Part shown: positions 7,815-16,330 of the stretch, piece by piece
How positions within the stretch are numbered: position 1 is the stretch's first letter
Layout of the letters: the number at the start of each line of letters is the position of its first letter
Assembly: GCA_948472945.1 (NCBI GenBank)
Contig: CAOKVX010000022.1
Coordinates: forward strand, 1 to 36,629
Direction: 5' to 3'
DNA length: 36,629 nucleotides
Source: an uncultured Clostridia bacterium
Lineage (GTDB): Bacteria; Bacillota; Clostridia; Lachnospirales; Lachnospiraceae
Position numbers and translations under genes: made by a program
The notes under the pieces: model-generated
Database searches by the model: none
The model's input: only the letters and a program-made list of their open reading frames with translations
What the model was told of the DNA's origin: nothing

Positions 7815-9126
7815 CTACCTTATTATACTTTCTTTTTAACATATTAACCATTTTCTGTTGTTCCCTTGTTATGCCAAAACCCATGAAACGGCATGTATGG
7901 TCATTTTTTAATATACAATAACACATTCTCTTCCAGCTTGGAATATCTTTTGATGACTTGATATCGTCCGTATGGTCCGGTATTTTATCAAGAAAAATTA
8001 TGCGGGAATTTTTCATGACAGTGTAATTAGATACCCCGTTCCTGCGTATGTTGTACCCGTGGTCTATAAGCTCCTGAATTACAGTTTCCTCAAGACCGCC
8101 TCCCTTTTGATGCCAGAAATCAATTGAGGTTTTAAATTTCCTTATATAATTGTTCCTAAGCCGTACGGGAAGGGTATCAAGCAGAAATTTTGTGTAGGAC
8201 TCCCATGTGTGTCCATCCGGAAGTGTAAGGTTCCGGTACGCCATCGCCTTGGTTTTGCCGTATATAGACGCAAAATTAGCGCCTTGTACGCGTCCTATAA
8301 GCTTGGCCCATATTTCGGGGTCTATGACTCGGTACAAGTGAAGGCTGTCTTTAGCATAATCGTTAAACGGAGATGCGACGCGCATTTGGTCAGGCTTTAA
8401 CCCCGCCATATAATAAAGATCGTAAAGTTTGTTATAGTCATAGTTAAACATGTAATTTGTGTGCCACACATCGCCGTTTGACCAGTCATAAATAGGGGAC
8501 GCCGTCCATACGTCCTTAAACTGCCTGCTTATCCAAGACATATTTTTGTAGCCGTATTTTTTGTTCAAAATTCCGCTGTACCTCTGCAGGGATTCGTCAG
8601 TGCGTATGCCGAGAAGGCATACCGTTTTTCCCCTGTGTGCAATCCTGTACCACCTACTGAACTGCTTTGCCAAATCCTCCTGGTGCATTCGGTATCTATA
8701 TGTAGTCATGGGATTATTTTCGAGATTAATTACATAAGGATGTTTAGGCATAGGACGAACCCATGTTTCCTCCTTTGTGTCGTCCCACGGATACCAATAC
8801 ATTTGGTAGCTTCCAAGAGCAGTCCTTGTCGCCATAGGCAGGCAGACCCAGTATGGCTCTACCTTGTCTTTAATCCGCTCAAAAGTGCGCTCCACATACT
8901 CGGTCGTAACTGTATACTGTGCCTCAAAATCCTGGTGAAAGACGCCTATTTTTTTTTCAGGGTAATATTTCTGCTGAAAATCCAAAACCAGATTTAAAAG
9001 AACCCCGCTGTCCTTACCTCCTGAAAAGGACACGAATATGTACTCAAATTCCTCAAATATAAATTTTAATCGTTCCTGCAGGGCGTCATAAACATTTTGT
9101 CCGGTGTACTCCCGTTTCATATACAT
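7807..9126 (-). CDS. ibrA: IbrA-like PP-loop (PAPS reductase family) protein
   Basis: The N-terminal domain carries the ATP-pyrophosphatase PP-loop SGGKDSG (35-41), as in PAPS reductase, DndC and related adenylating enzymes. The long C-terminal region (about 200-439) is the DUF3440-type extension of IbrA, with a TDESLQRY segment, WxxxDVW and a final CRFMGFGITREQQKM. The start at 9126 is chosen because AAGGGG lies 9 nt ahead; the TTG at 9144 overlaps that site. At 439 aa it is full length. It is translationally coupled to ibrB. Substrate unknown: the motif supports ATP-dependent activation of a substrate, not sulfate reduction specifically. The pair interrupts housekeeping genes, which suggests horizontal gain. 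Confidence 0.88.
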   Translation of the reverse strand: MYMKREYTGQNVYDALQERLKFIFEEFEYIFVSFSGGKDSGVLLNLVLDFQQKYYPEKKIGVFHQDFEAQYTVTTEYVERTFERIKDKVEPYWVCLPMATRTALGSYQMYWYPWDDTKEETWVRPMPKHPYVINLENNPMTTYRYRMHQEDLAKQFSRWYRIAHRGKTVCLLGIRTDESLQRYSGILNKKYGYKNMSWISRQFKDVWTASPIYDWSNGDVWHTNYMFNYDYNKLYDLYYMAGLKPDQMRVASPFNDYAKDSLHLYRVIDPEIWAKLIGRVQGANFASIYGKTKAMAYRNLTLPDGHTWESYTKFLLDTLPVRLRNNYIRKFKTSIDFWHQKGGGLEETVIQELIDHGYNIRRNGVSNYTVMKNSRIIFLDKIPDHTDDIKSSKDIPSWKRMCYCILKNDHTCRFMGFGITREQQKMVNMLKRKYNKVGE

Positions 9127-9218
9127 TTTACATTTCCCCTTCAACTTTTATCCTGTTGTACATCGTTTTTGGCAAAAAATATTAAATTAGCCAAAGTTTA
9201 ACAAAAAACGACAAAGAT

Positions 9219-9247
9219 ACTATAACATAAATTTTCAATGTTTGCCA
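9219..9247 (-). promoter_or_regulatory. probable ibrA promoter
   Basis: On the minus strand TGGCAA (9247-9242) and TATAGT (9224-9219) are 17 nt apart. The -35 is weak, which fits an activated or repressed promoter. It overlaps the edge of the palindrome at 9246-9264. Confidence 0.45.
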
Positions 9248-9264
9248 GTTAACAAAGTTAACTG
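9246..9264. promoter_or_regulatory. perfect palindrome between ibrA and rimO promoters
   Basis: CAGTTAACAAAGTTAACTG is an 8-bp perfect inverted repeat with a 3-nt centre. It ends 3 nt before the rimO -35 and touches the likely ibrA -35, so one bound dimer could control both directions. Confidence 0.6.
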
Positions 9265-9267
9265 TTG

Positions 9268-9296
9268 TTGACCTACATAAAAAAAACTGATAGAAT
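9268..9296 (+). promoter_or_regulatory. promoter of the rimO operon
   Basis: TTGACC (9268-9273) and TAGAAT (9291-9296) are exactly 17 nt apart, 41 nt before the rimO ATG. This is a strong housekeeping-type promoter. Confidence 0.8.
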
Positions 9297-9337
9297 ATTG
9301 CTAAATATTTGTATATAGGAAATGGCAGGGTATAAAA

Positions 9338-10663
9338 ATGAAAATTCTTATGATATCGTTAGGCTGTGATAAGAATCTGGTCGACTCGGAGTTTATGCTG
9401 GGCTCTATTCTCGGCAGCGGCTGTGAAATTACGGATGATGAGACTATGGCCGACGTTATTATTGTTAACACATGCTGTTTTATCCATGATGCGATGGAAG
9501 AGAGCATTGAAACGATATTGGAGATGGCGGAGTATAAGAAAAACGGCAGATGCAGGGCGTTAATCGTGTGCGGATGCCTTGCGCAGCGTTATCATAAGGA
9601 GATACGTGAGGAGATACCCGAGGTTGACGCGGTGATAGGAACTACCGCATATGAGGATATTGCGAAAGCCGTTGAAGAGGCTGTGGGCGGAGGTTATTCA
9701 GAGATAATAAAAGATATTGATTATATGCCTTCTCAGAATGCGAGGAGGGTATTTTCTACCGGCCTTGAATATTCATATCTAAAGATAGCCGAGGGCTGCG
9801 ACAAACATTGTACATACTGTATCATACCAAAACTTAGGGGAGCTTACAGAAGCGTACCCATGCCTGAACTTTTAAAACAGGCCGAATATCTTGCGTCATG
9901 CGGAGTAAAGGAGCTAATCATTGTAGCCCAGGAGACAACTCTTTACGGTACGGATATATACGGCAAAGACAGTCTGCCAAAGCTTCTTGACAAGCTTTGT
10001 GAAGTGGACGGTATTGAATGGATTAGACTGTTGTACGCCTACCCTGAGGACATAACAGAGGAATTAATCCAAACTATAAAAAAACAGGATAAAATATGTA
10101 ACTATATCGACATGCCAATACAGCATGCTTCGGATAATATACTTAGGAGAATGGGAAGGAAGACGACAAAAGCGGAATTGGCTGCGAAAATTAATATGCT
10201 CAGGTCAAAGATTCCGGACATTGCCATAAGGACTTCTCTGATTACGGGATTTCCGGGAGAGACAGAGGCGGAGCACAGGGAATTGATCGAATTCGTAAAG
10301 GAAATAAAATTTGAAAGATTGGGAGTATTCATGTATTCGGAGGAGGAAAATACGCCTGCGGCGTCATTTGACGGAAAGATACCTGATGATGTCAAGATAC
10401 TGAGATATAATGAGATTATGGAAACGCAGCAGAAAGTTGCCTTTGAAAAGGCAGAGAACCGCGTCGGAGAGGTCATGGAAATTATTATTGAGGGGGAGAT
10501 TCCTGACGAATCAGTATATGTAGCAAGAACAAGAATGGACGCTCCTAAAATAGACGGATGCGTATTTCTTCCTCTTACCGGAGAATATATGACGGGCGAT
10601 ACGGTCGCGGCGCGTATAACCGGGGCGAGTGAGTACGACCTTCTAGCTGTTCCATGTATATAA
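9338..10663 (+). CDS. rimO: ribosomal protein S12 methylthiotransferase RimO
   Basis: This radical-SAM enzyme adds a methylthio group to a conserved aspartate of ribosomal protein S12. The N-terminal UPF0004 domain holds three cluster cysteines (Cys10, Cys46, Cys79). The radical-SAM motif CDKHCTYC gives Cys154, Cys158 and Cys161. A C-terminal TRAM-like domain (about 375-441) would bind the substrate. The opening MKILMISLGCDKNLVDSE is the RimO form rather than MiaB. Length 441 aa is normal. The ribosome binding site is weak (CAGGG about 9 nt ahead). It heads an operon with the pgsA-cinA fusion 48 bp downstream. Confidence 0.95.
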   Translation: MKILMISLGCDKNLVDSEFMLGSILGSGCEITDDETMADVIIVNTCCFIHDAMEESIETILEMAEYKKNGRCRALIVCGCLAQRYHKEIREEIPEVDAVIGTTAYEDIAKAVEEAVGGGYSEIIKDIDYMPSQNARRVFSTGLEYSYLKIAEGCDKHCTYCIIPKLRGAYRSVPMPELLKQAEYLASCGVKELIIVAQETTLYGTDIYGKDSLPKLLDKLCEVDGIEWIRLLYAYPEDITEELIQTIKKQDKICNYIDMPIQHASDNILRRMGRKTTKAELAAKINMLRSKIPDIAIRTSLITGFPGETEAEHRELIEFVKEIKFERLGVFMYSEEENTPAASFDGKIPDDVKILRYNEIMETQQKVAFEKAENRVGEVMEIIIEGEIPDESVYVARTRMDAPKIDGCVFLPLTGEYMTGDTVAARITGASEYDLLAVPCI

Positions 10664-10711
10664 ATAATGCACTCAAATTGATTATAAAGAATTTTATTAA
10701 GGAGGCTGTAT

Positions 10712-11788
10712 ATGAATACACCTAATAAACTTACTATATTCAGGACGTGCGTTGTTCCTGTTTTTATTTCGGTATATCTTATAGACAGTATACCTTATAA
10801 CAATTATATAGCTGCTGTAATTTTTATAATTGCAAGCCTGACTGATTTTTTTGACGGATATATTGCACGAAAGTATAATCTAATCAGTAACTTTGGAAAA
10901 TTTCTTGACCCTCTCGCCGACAAACTGCTTGTCAACTCGGCGTTGTTGTGTTTCCTTATTGTTCCTAACAATCCGGTTCCGTTTTGGGCCGTGTTTATTA
11001 TAATCATGAGGGACTTTATAATAAACGGATTCAGGCTTGTGGCGTCCGATAATAATATGGTAATCGCGGCAGAATACGTAGGCAAGGTTAAGACGACCGT
11101 ACAGATGTTAATGATAATATTAGTGTTAGTTGACTATGACAACATATATATTCATACTGTCGAGAACATACTTATATATCTGTCAGTTGTGCTGACTGTA
11201 GTATCATTGATAGAATGTCTGTATAAGAACAGAAATGTTTTCAGGGACACGGGCCGCGATTCCAATATGGCCGGTACAGACGGTTCAGGCGGCGCAGGGC
11301 CGGAAAAATGCAATTGTGATGAAAAGCATGCGGTCAGGCTTGTCGGCATGCTGCGGGAAAAAGGATATACAATCTCATTTGCCGAATCGTGCACGGGAGG
11401 AATGGTGTCATCATCGCTAGTATCCGTTCCGGGTTCTTCGGACGTACTTAAGCAGAGCGTTGTAACCTACTGTAATGAAGCAAAAGAAAACCTGCTCGGA
11501 GTTTCAGAGACTACAATAGGAAAATATACTGAGGTCAGCAAAGAGACTGCCTGCGAAATGGCGGAGGGCGTAAAAAAATGGGCCTGTTCGGATGTCGGAG
11601 TTTCCATAACCGGCATAGCGGGGCCGGGAGGCGGCAGCGACGGATTTCCTGTAGGTCTTGTTTATATAGGAATATCTTGCGGCGGTAAAACCAAATCTTT
11701 TAAATATTTGTTTGAGGGCGGCAGAAATGATGTTAGAAAACAGGCGGCATCAGAGACATTGAGACTAACTATTGACACAATTAGGTAA
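10712..11788 (+). CDS. pgsA: fusion of phosphatidylglycerophosphate synthase (PgsA) and CinA C-terminal amidase domain
   Basis: Residues 1 to about 175 are PgsA, a multi-pass membrane enzyme that joins CDP-diacylglycerol and glycerol-3-phosphate. The CDP-alcohol phosphotransferase motif is intact (Asp45, Asp48, Gly49, Ala52, Arg53, Gly62, Asp66, Asp70). After a polar Gly/Ser/Asp linker (about 178-203) comes a complete CinA C-terminal domain (204-358) with SFAESCTGG and GIAGPGGGSDGFPVG, the PncC-type nicotinamide-nucleotide amidase fold used in pyridine nucleotide salvage. pgsA and cinA are usually separate adjacent genes in Firmicutes; here one frame runs through both. AAGGAGG precedes the ATG at 10712. 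No CinA N-terminal molybdopterin-like domain is present. Confidence 0.92.
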   Translation: MNTPNKLTIFRTCVVPVFISVYLIDSIPYNNYIAAVIFIIASLTDFFDGYIARKYNLISNFGKFLDPLADKLLVNSALLCFLIVPNNPVPFWAVFIIIMRDFIINGFRLVASDNNMVIAAEYVGKVKTTVQMLMIILVLVDYDNIYIHTVENILIYLSVVLTVVSLIECLYKNRNVFRDTGRDSNMAGTDGSGGAGPEKCNCDEKHAVRLVGMLREKGYTISFAESCTGGMVSSSLVSVPGSSDVLKQSVVTYCNEAKENLLGVSETTIGKYTEVSKETACEMAEGVKKWACSDVGVSITGIAGPGGGSDGFPVGLVYIGISCGGKTKSFKYLFEGGRNDVRKQAASETLRLTIDTIR

Positions 11789-11825
11789 TATTATTTCAGA
11801 CATCATAAGTTATTGGAGAAAAAAG

Positions 11826-12368
11826 ATGAAAAAGAGGCAGTTATTATTGTTATGTATTGCGCTTGCGGCGGTTCTTCTGATTTGTTTTATATTTTGGGGA
11901 AAGTCTGCAAAAGCTCCTTACAGTCCTGATAGTGCGGACAGCTCCGACTACGTGGAGGAGGAAACGGAAAACGAAAGGGAATTGTCTATATATACAATTA
12001 ATTACAGCACCATTGAATGCGAGCCGTCTGTCATATTATTGCCCGAGGATGCTGTCGTAGATGAAAATTATATTGTTAAGGAAGTTATTGCTAATTTTAA
12101 GGAGACGGTCGCTGTTGACAATATATCAAATAACGACGGCAGTGTAATAGTTTCATTTGCAAAGGATAGCGCTCCGGCCGTAAATGTCAGCACCGCTATG
12201 GAGGCGGTCATGTTGGACTGTATCGCTTACAGCCTTATTGATAATGTGAGCGGATGCACGAAAATATATTTCAGGATTGAAGATACGCCGTATACGGGTG
12301 TTGATATAACGCTGGGGTATGACGAGCCTTATATATCCTCTGATATTACGGAGGATGGCGATGAGTAA
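11826..12368 (+). CDS. membrane-anchored GerMN-like protein
   Basis: The start at 11826 is fixed by GGAG 7 nt ahead. The N-terminus has a single hydrophobic segment (about residues 4-24) without a convincing lipobox cysteine, then an acidic linker (about 30-50). Residues about 52-165 resemble the GerMN domain of sporulation/germination proteins: an alpha/beta layout with GSVIVSFAKDS, a helix with AMEAVMLDCIAYSLID, and a final strand KIYFRIEDTPYTG. The protein would face the outside. The match is by pattern only. It follows the pgsA-cinA fusion closely and overlaps the next start by 8 nt, so it is translated in the same operon. Confidence 0.7.
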   Translation: MKKRQLLLLCIALAAVLLICFIFWGKSAKAPYSPDSADSSDYVEEETENERELSIYTINYSTIECEPSVILLPEDAVVDENYIVKEVIANFKETVAVDNISNNDGSVIVSFAKDSAPAVNVSTAMEAVMLDCIAYSLIDNVSGCTKIYFRIEDTPYTGVDITLGYDEPYISSDITEDGDE

Positions 12369-13599
12369 GGTTATCATAATCGGCGCCGGGGCCGCGGGAC
12401 TGATGGCTGCCTACGGAGCTGCGCTGAACGGCTGCGATGTGACTGTTTTTGAGAAAAATGAAAAGTGCGGTAAAAAAATATATATAACCGGAAAAGGCAG
12501 ATGCAATCTTACCAATGCATGTGAACCCGACGAATTTTTTGACAGCATAGTTTCTAACAGTAAGTTTATGTACAGCCCGTTTTATTCGCTTACAAATTAC
12601 GGCGCGATGGATTTATTCTCGGACACTTTCGGCCTTGAAATAAAGATTGAGCGCGGAAATCGTGTATTCCCGGCGTCTGACAAATCTTCCGATGTAATCA
12701 GGGCGCTGACGGCAGCCCTTGGCAGGATGGGAGTTAAAATCAGGCTGGGTACTCAGGTTACGGGACTGATAATAAACGACAAAAAGGTCTGCGGCGTAAA
12801 ATGCAGTGATTTAGAATATAATGCCGACGCAGTCATAGTTGCAACAGGTGGTTTATCATATGCTTCGACCGGATCGACCGGGGACGGTTATGAGTTTGCA
12901 AAATGTGCGGGCCATAGTATTATGAAGCTTTCGCCGGCGCTTGTTCCGCTTGAGACCAAACAGCGGTGGGTTACGCAACTGCAGGGATTGTCGTTGAAGA
13001 ACATAAATGTAACGTTTACATCCGGAGGCAAAAAAATTTACTCTGATTTCGGAGAAATGATTTTTACGCATTACGGAGTCAGCGGTCCTGTTATTCTGAC
13101 TGCCGGCAGCTATATAGGCGACAGGGTGTCTGCCGGAGGTGTGGTTGAGCTCAGTATTGATTTGAAACCTGCGCTTGACTTTGAACGTCTTGCAAAGAGA
13201 ATAGACCGCGATTTTGAGGAACACAGAAACCAGCAGTTTAAAAACTCCCTTCGCGGGCTTCTTCCGGCAAAGCTTATACCTGTCATAGTTAAACTGTCCG
13301 AAATAAGCCCTGAAAAAAAAGTAAACTCCGTGACGAGGGAGGAGAGAAACAAACTTGCCCGTATTATGAAAAATCTGAGCTGTACAATTACTAGGCTGAG
13401 AGGTTATAATGAAGCTATAATAACGCGCGGAGGAATAAATGTAAAAGAGATTAACCCTGCTACTATGGAGTCAAAGCTATGCAAAGGTCTTTATTTTGCG
13501 GGCGAGGTTATAGATGTAGACGCTGTTACCGGAGGTTATAATCTCCAGATTGCGTGGTCAACCGGATACCTTGCGGGTATCAGCGCAGGGCAATCTTAA
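12361..13599 (+). CDS. BaiN/YhiN (HI0933) family FAD-dependent oxidoreductase
   Basis: The N-terminal Rossmann motif GAGAAGLMAAYGAA binds FAD, followed by the family signature GKKIYITGKGRCNLTNA and the C-terminal FAD contact AGEVIDVDAVTGGYNLQIAWSTG. The family (HI0933, YhiN, BaiN) is widespread; its reaction is uncertain, and the bile-acid role proposed for one clostridial member should not be transferred. The ATG at 12361 is 6 nt after GGAGG, so the in-frame ATG at 12355, which abuts that site, is rejected. It overlaps the GerMN-like gene by 8 nt. Length 412 aa is normal. Confidence 0.9.
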   Translation: MSKVIIIGAGAAGLMAAYGAALNGCDVTVFEKNEKCGKKIYITGKGRCNLTNACEPDEFFDSIVSNSKFMYSPFYSLTNYGAMDLFSDTFGLEIKIERGNRVFPASDKSSDVIRALTAALGRMGVKIRLGTQVTGLIINDKKVCGVKCSDLEYNADAVIVATGGLSYASTGSTGDGYEFAKCAGHSIMKLSPALVPLETKQRWVTQLQGLSLKNINVTFTSGGKKIYSDFGEMIFTHYGVSGPVILTAGSYIGDRVSAGGVVELSIDLKPALDFERLAKRIDRDFEEHRNQQFKNSLRGLLPAKLIPVIVKLSEISPEKKVNSVTREERNKLARIMKNLSCTITRLRGYNEAIITRGGINVKEINPATMESKLCKGLYFAGEVIDVDAVTGGYNLQIAWSTGYLAGISAGQS

Positions 13600-13654
13600 T
13601 ATAAATTGATAGAAAAAATTTGATGAATATAAAAACATGAAAAGAGGTTATTTT

Positions 13655-14323
13655 ATGGGATTTACTATGGCAATAGACGGTCCGGCGGGGGCCGGTAAAA
13701 GTACGATAGCGAGGCTTGCGGGTGAAAAGCTCGGGCTTATATATATTGACACTGGAGCCATGTACAGGGCGGTGGCATGTTATTTTGTGGAAAATAACAT
13801 AAACCCTGACGACTGCGAAGAAGTAAAGAAAGCATGTGATTCTATTGTTATAACTATAGATTACTGCGACGGGGTGCAGCAGGTTCTTTTGAACGGCAGA
13901 AACGTAACGCCCCTGCTTCGCGGGGAGGCTACAGGTAAAATGGCGTCAAGAGTTGCAAAGCTTGGTGACGTCAGGACTAAACTCGTATCACTTCAGAGGG
14001 ATATGGCAGGGAAAGAACGTATAATTATGGACGGACGCGATATAGGGACTTGTGTATTCCCAGATGCCGACATAAAAATATATCTGACTGCATCTTCAGC
14101 TGTGCGCGCAAAGAGAAGATACGACGAACTTGTATCAAAAGGTCAGGAATGTAACATTGAAGAAATAGAGAGAGATATAATAAACAGGGATTACGAGGAT
14201 ATGAACAGGGAGATTTCACCTCTTAGGCAGGCGGACGACGCTATATGCGTGGACACGTCCGACATGGGAATCGACGAGGTTGTAAACACACTCATAAAAA
14301 TATATGAGGAAAAAAATATATGA
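13655..14323 (+). CDS. cmk: cytidylate kinase Cmk
   Basis: Cmk phosphorylates CMP and dCMP to the diphosphates with ATP. The P-loop GPAGAGKS lies at residues 9-16, followed by IDTGAMYRAVA. MDGRDIGTCVFPDADIKIYLTA and the lid region with RAKRRYDEL are also present. The start at 13655 follows AAGAGG by about 8 nt; the ATG at 13637 lies before that site and would add six residues. The stop overlaps the ispH start by 4 nt (ATGA), so translation is coupled. The order cmk-ispH-rpsA is common in clostridia. Confidence 0.95.
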   Translation: MGFTMAIDGPAGAGKSTIARLAGEKLGLIYIDTGAMYRAVACYFVENNINPDDCEEVKKACDSIVITIDYCDGVQQVLLNGRNVTPLLRGEATGKMASRVAKLGDVRTKLVSLQRDMAGKERIIMDGRDIGTCVFPDADIKIYLTASSAVRAKRRYDELVSKGQECNIEEIERDIINRDYEDMNREISPLRQADDAICVDTSDMGIDEVVNTLIKIYEEKNI

Positions 14324-15183
14324 AAGAAGTAAAACTTGCCAAAAGCGCCGGATTTTGTTTCGGAGTAAAGAGAGCTGTGGATATGGTGTATGAGGAGGCT
14401 GAAAAGGGAGGCAGTATATATACCTACGGTCCAATAATACACAATGAGGAGGTTGTTTGCGACCTCGAAAAAAAAGGAGTCCGGGTTATCAACAATGAGG
14501 ACGAAATAGACGATATATATAATGGCACTGTCATTATAAGGTCTCACGGTGTATCTAAACATGTATATGACAAAATGAATTCAAAGGGGCTTAACGTAAT
14601 TGACGCAACATGTCCATTTGTAAAAAAAATTCATAATATAGTGAAAGAACATTCAGGTAGCGCTGATATTATAATTATTATCGGCAACAGGAATCATCCA
14701 GAGGTCGAGGGAATAAGAGGATGGGCGGAATGTGAGACATATGTTGTAGAAAATGAACAGGAAATAGAAAAATTGCCGTATATTGGAAATAAAAACGTAT
14801 GGATTGTAGCCCAAACAACATTTAATTTTAATAAATTCAAAGAATTGGTTGAAATTATTGATAAAAAAGGATATAATGTTAGTGCTGTTAATACAATCTG
14901 TAACGCAACAGAGGAAAGGCAGACCGAAGCTAAGAGCTTGGCTTTAGAATCCGATGCTATGATTGTTATCGGCGGGAAACATAGTTCTAATACACAAAAG
15001 CTTTACCAAATTTGTAAAAAGGAATGTGCAGATACAATGTACATACAGACACTCGATGATTTGGAATTAAAAGAACTAACATCTGTCCGTAGCGTGGGAA
15101 TTACTGCAGGGGCTTCAACCCCGAACAATATAATTGAGGAGGTTTGGCAGGCATGTCAGAAGAAAATTTTGCAGATTTATTAG
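14320..15183 (+). CDS. ispH: 4-hydroxy-3-methylbut-2-enyl diphosphate reductase IspH
   Basis: IspH is the last enzyme of the MEP isoprenoid pathway, making IPP and DMAPP through a [4Fe-4S] cluster. The three cluster ligands are visible as Cys13 (SAGFCFGV), Cys98 (DATCPFV) and Cys194 (NTICNATEERQ). His41 (IIHNEEV) and His76 (RSHGV) are the expected substrate contacts. Length 287 aa is typical of the stand-alone form. In many clostridia IspH is fused in frame to ribosomal protein S1; here the two are separate and overlap by 31 nt in different frames. Confidence 0.96.
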   Translation: MKEVKLAKSAGFCFGVKRAVDMVYEEAEKGGSIYTYGPIIHNEEVVCDLEKKGVRVINNEDEIDDIYNGTVIIRSHGVSKHVYDKMNSKGLNVIDATCPFVKKIHNIVKEHSGSADIIIIIGNRNHPEVEGIRGWAECETYVVENEQEIEKLPYIGNKNVWIVAQTTFNFNKFKELVEIIDKKGYNVSAVNTICNATEERQTEAKSLALESDAMIVIGGKHSSNTQKLYQICKKECADTMYIQTLDDLELKELTSVRSVGITAGASTPNNIIEEVWQACQKKILQIY

Positions 15184-16268
15184 AAGAATCAATAGTCACA
15201 ATCCACAACGGAGAGATTGTAGAAGGGACAGTTATCGGTGTCAAGGATGATGAAATCATTTTAAATATCGGCTACAAAGCTGACGGTATTATTACACGCA
15301 GTGAATATAGTAATAAGATGGTTGATCTTACACAGGAAGTGAAAATTGGCGATAAGATGCAGGCAAAGGTTCTTAAGGTTAACGATGGTGATGGACAGGT
15401 TCTTCTCACATATAAGAAGATTGCCGTTGACCAGAGTAACAAGAAGCTTGAGGAAGCATTTAACAATAATGAAGTGATAACGGCGGCTGTTACCGAAGTG
15501 CTTGACGGTGGACTCAGTGTACTTATTGACGAGTCAAAGGTATTTATACCTGCAAGTCTTGTATCAGACATATATGAAAAAGACTTGACAAAATATGCAG
15601 GACAGGAGATTTCATTTGTTATAACTGAATTCAATCCTAGACGCAGGAGAATTATAGGAAACAGAAAACAGCTTATCGTTGAGGAGAAGCAGAGACTTCA
15701 GAAAGAGCTGTTCGAGAGAATCAGCGTTGGAATGGAAGTTGAGGGAGTTGTCAAAAACATAACCGACTTTGGTGCATTTATCGATCTTGGAGGGGCAGAC
15801 GGACTTTTACATATTTCCGAAATGTCTTGGGGACGTGTTGACAATCCTAAGAAATTCCTCAAGGTTGGTGAAAAACTTAATGTTCTCATCAAAGATATAC
15901 AGGGAACTAAGATTGCCCTTACGCTCAAGTTTGAGAGGGATAACCCTTGGAAAGATGCTGCGACTAAGTACGCGGTCGGCAATATAGTTACAGGCAGGGT
16001 TGCTAGAATGACTGATTTTGGCGCATTTGTCGAGCTTGCCGTAGGAGTTGATGCATTGCTTCACGTTTCACAGATTGCAAGAGAGCATGTTGAGAAGCCG
16101 GCAGACGTTCTCAATATCGGAGACGAAGTTACGGGTATGATTGTCGATTTTAATGAGGAAGCAAGAAAAATCAGCTTAAGCGTCAAGGCTCTGCTTATTG
16201 CTGAAGAAAAGAATAGGACTGAGCAGGGTGATGCTGCAACAGATGACGATACTGCTGTTGAAGAATAA
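15153..16268 (+). CDS. rpsA: ribosomal protein S1 (four-domain form)
   Basis: The protein has four S1 RNA-binding repeats (roughly residues 17-85, 100-170, 188-258 and 275-345), the last two most typical (VEGVVKNITDFGAFIDLGGADGLLHISEMSW and GRVARMTDFGAFVELAVGVDALLHVSQIA). E. coli S1 has six; about 370-400 aa with four is usual in Firmicutes. The tail is acidic. The ATG at 15153 follows GAGGAGG by 10 nt; a TTG at 15144 touches that site and is rejected. It begins inside the end of ispH. A terminator follows at 16297. Confidence 0.95.
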   Translation: MSEENFADLLEESIVTIHNGEIVEGTVIGVKDDEIILNIGYKADGIITRSEYSNKMVDLTQEVKIGDKMQAKVLKVNDGDGQVLLTYKKIAVDQSNKKLEEAFNNNEVITAAVTEVLDGGLSVLIDESKVFIPASLVSDIYEKDLTKYAGQEISFVITEFNPRRRRIIGNRKQLIVEEKQRLQKELFERISVGMEVEGVVKNITDFGAFIDLGGADGLLHISEMSWGRVDNPKKFLKVGEKLNVLIKDIQGTKIALTLKFERDNPWKDAATKYAVGNIVTGRVARMTDFGAFVELAVGVDALLHVSQIAREHVEKPADVLNIGDEVTGMIVDFNEEARKISLSVKALLIAEEKNRTEQGDAATDDDTAVEE

Positions 16269-16296
16269 GAATAATCATATATTGTGATATGTTATG

Positions 16297-16324
16297 GCGT
16301 CTGTTATATTCAGACGCCTTTATT
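16297..16324 (+). terminator. rho-independent terminator after rpsA
   Basis: GGCGTCTG (16297-16304) pairs with CAGACGCC (16312-16319), followed by TTTATT. The stem is perfect, with a 7-nt loop. Confidence 0.85.
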
Positions 16325-16330
16325 CCCGCA

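Noticed and set aside
8209-8997. Plus-strand ORFs of 63 and 120 codons inside ibrA
   Set aside because: They are antisense shadows of a gene with a complete PP-loop and a good ribosome binding site.
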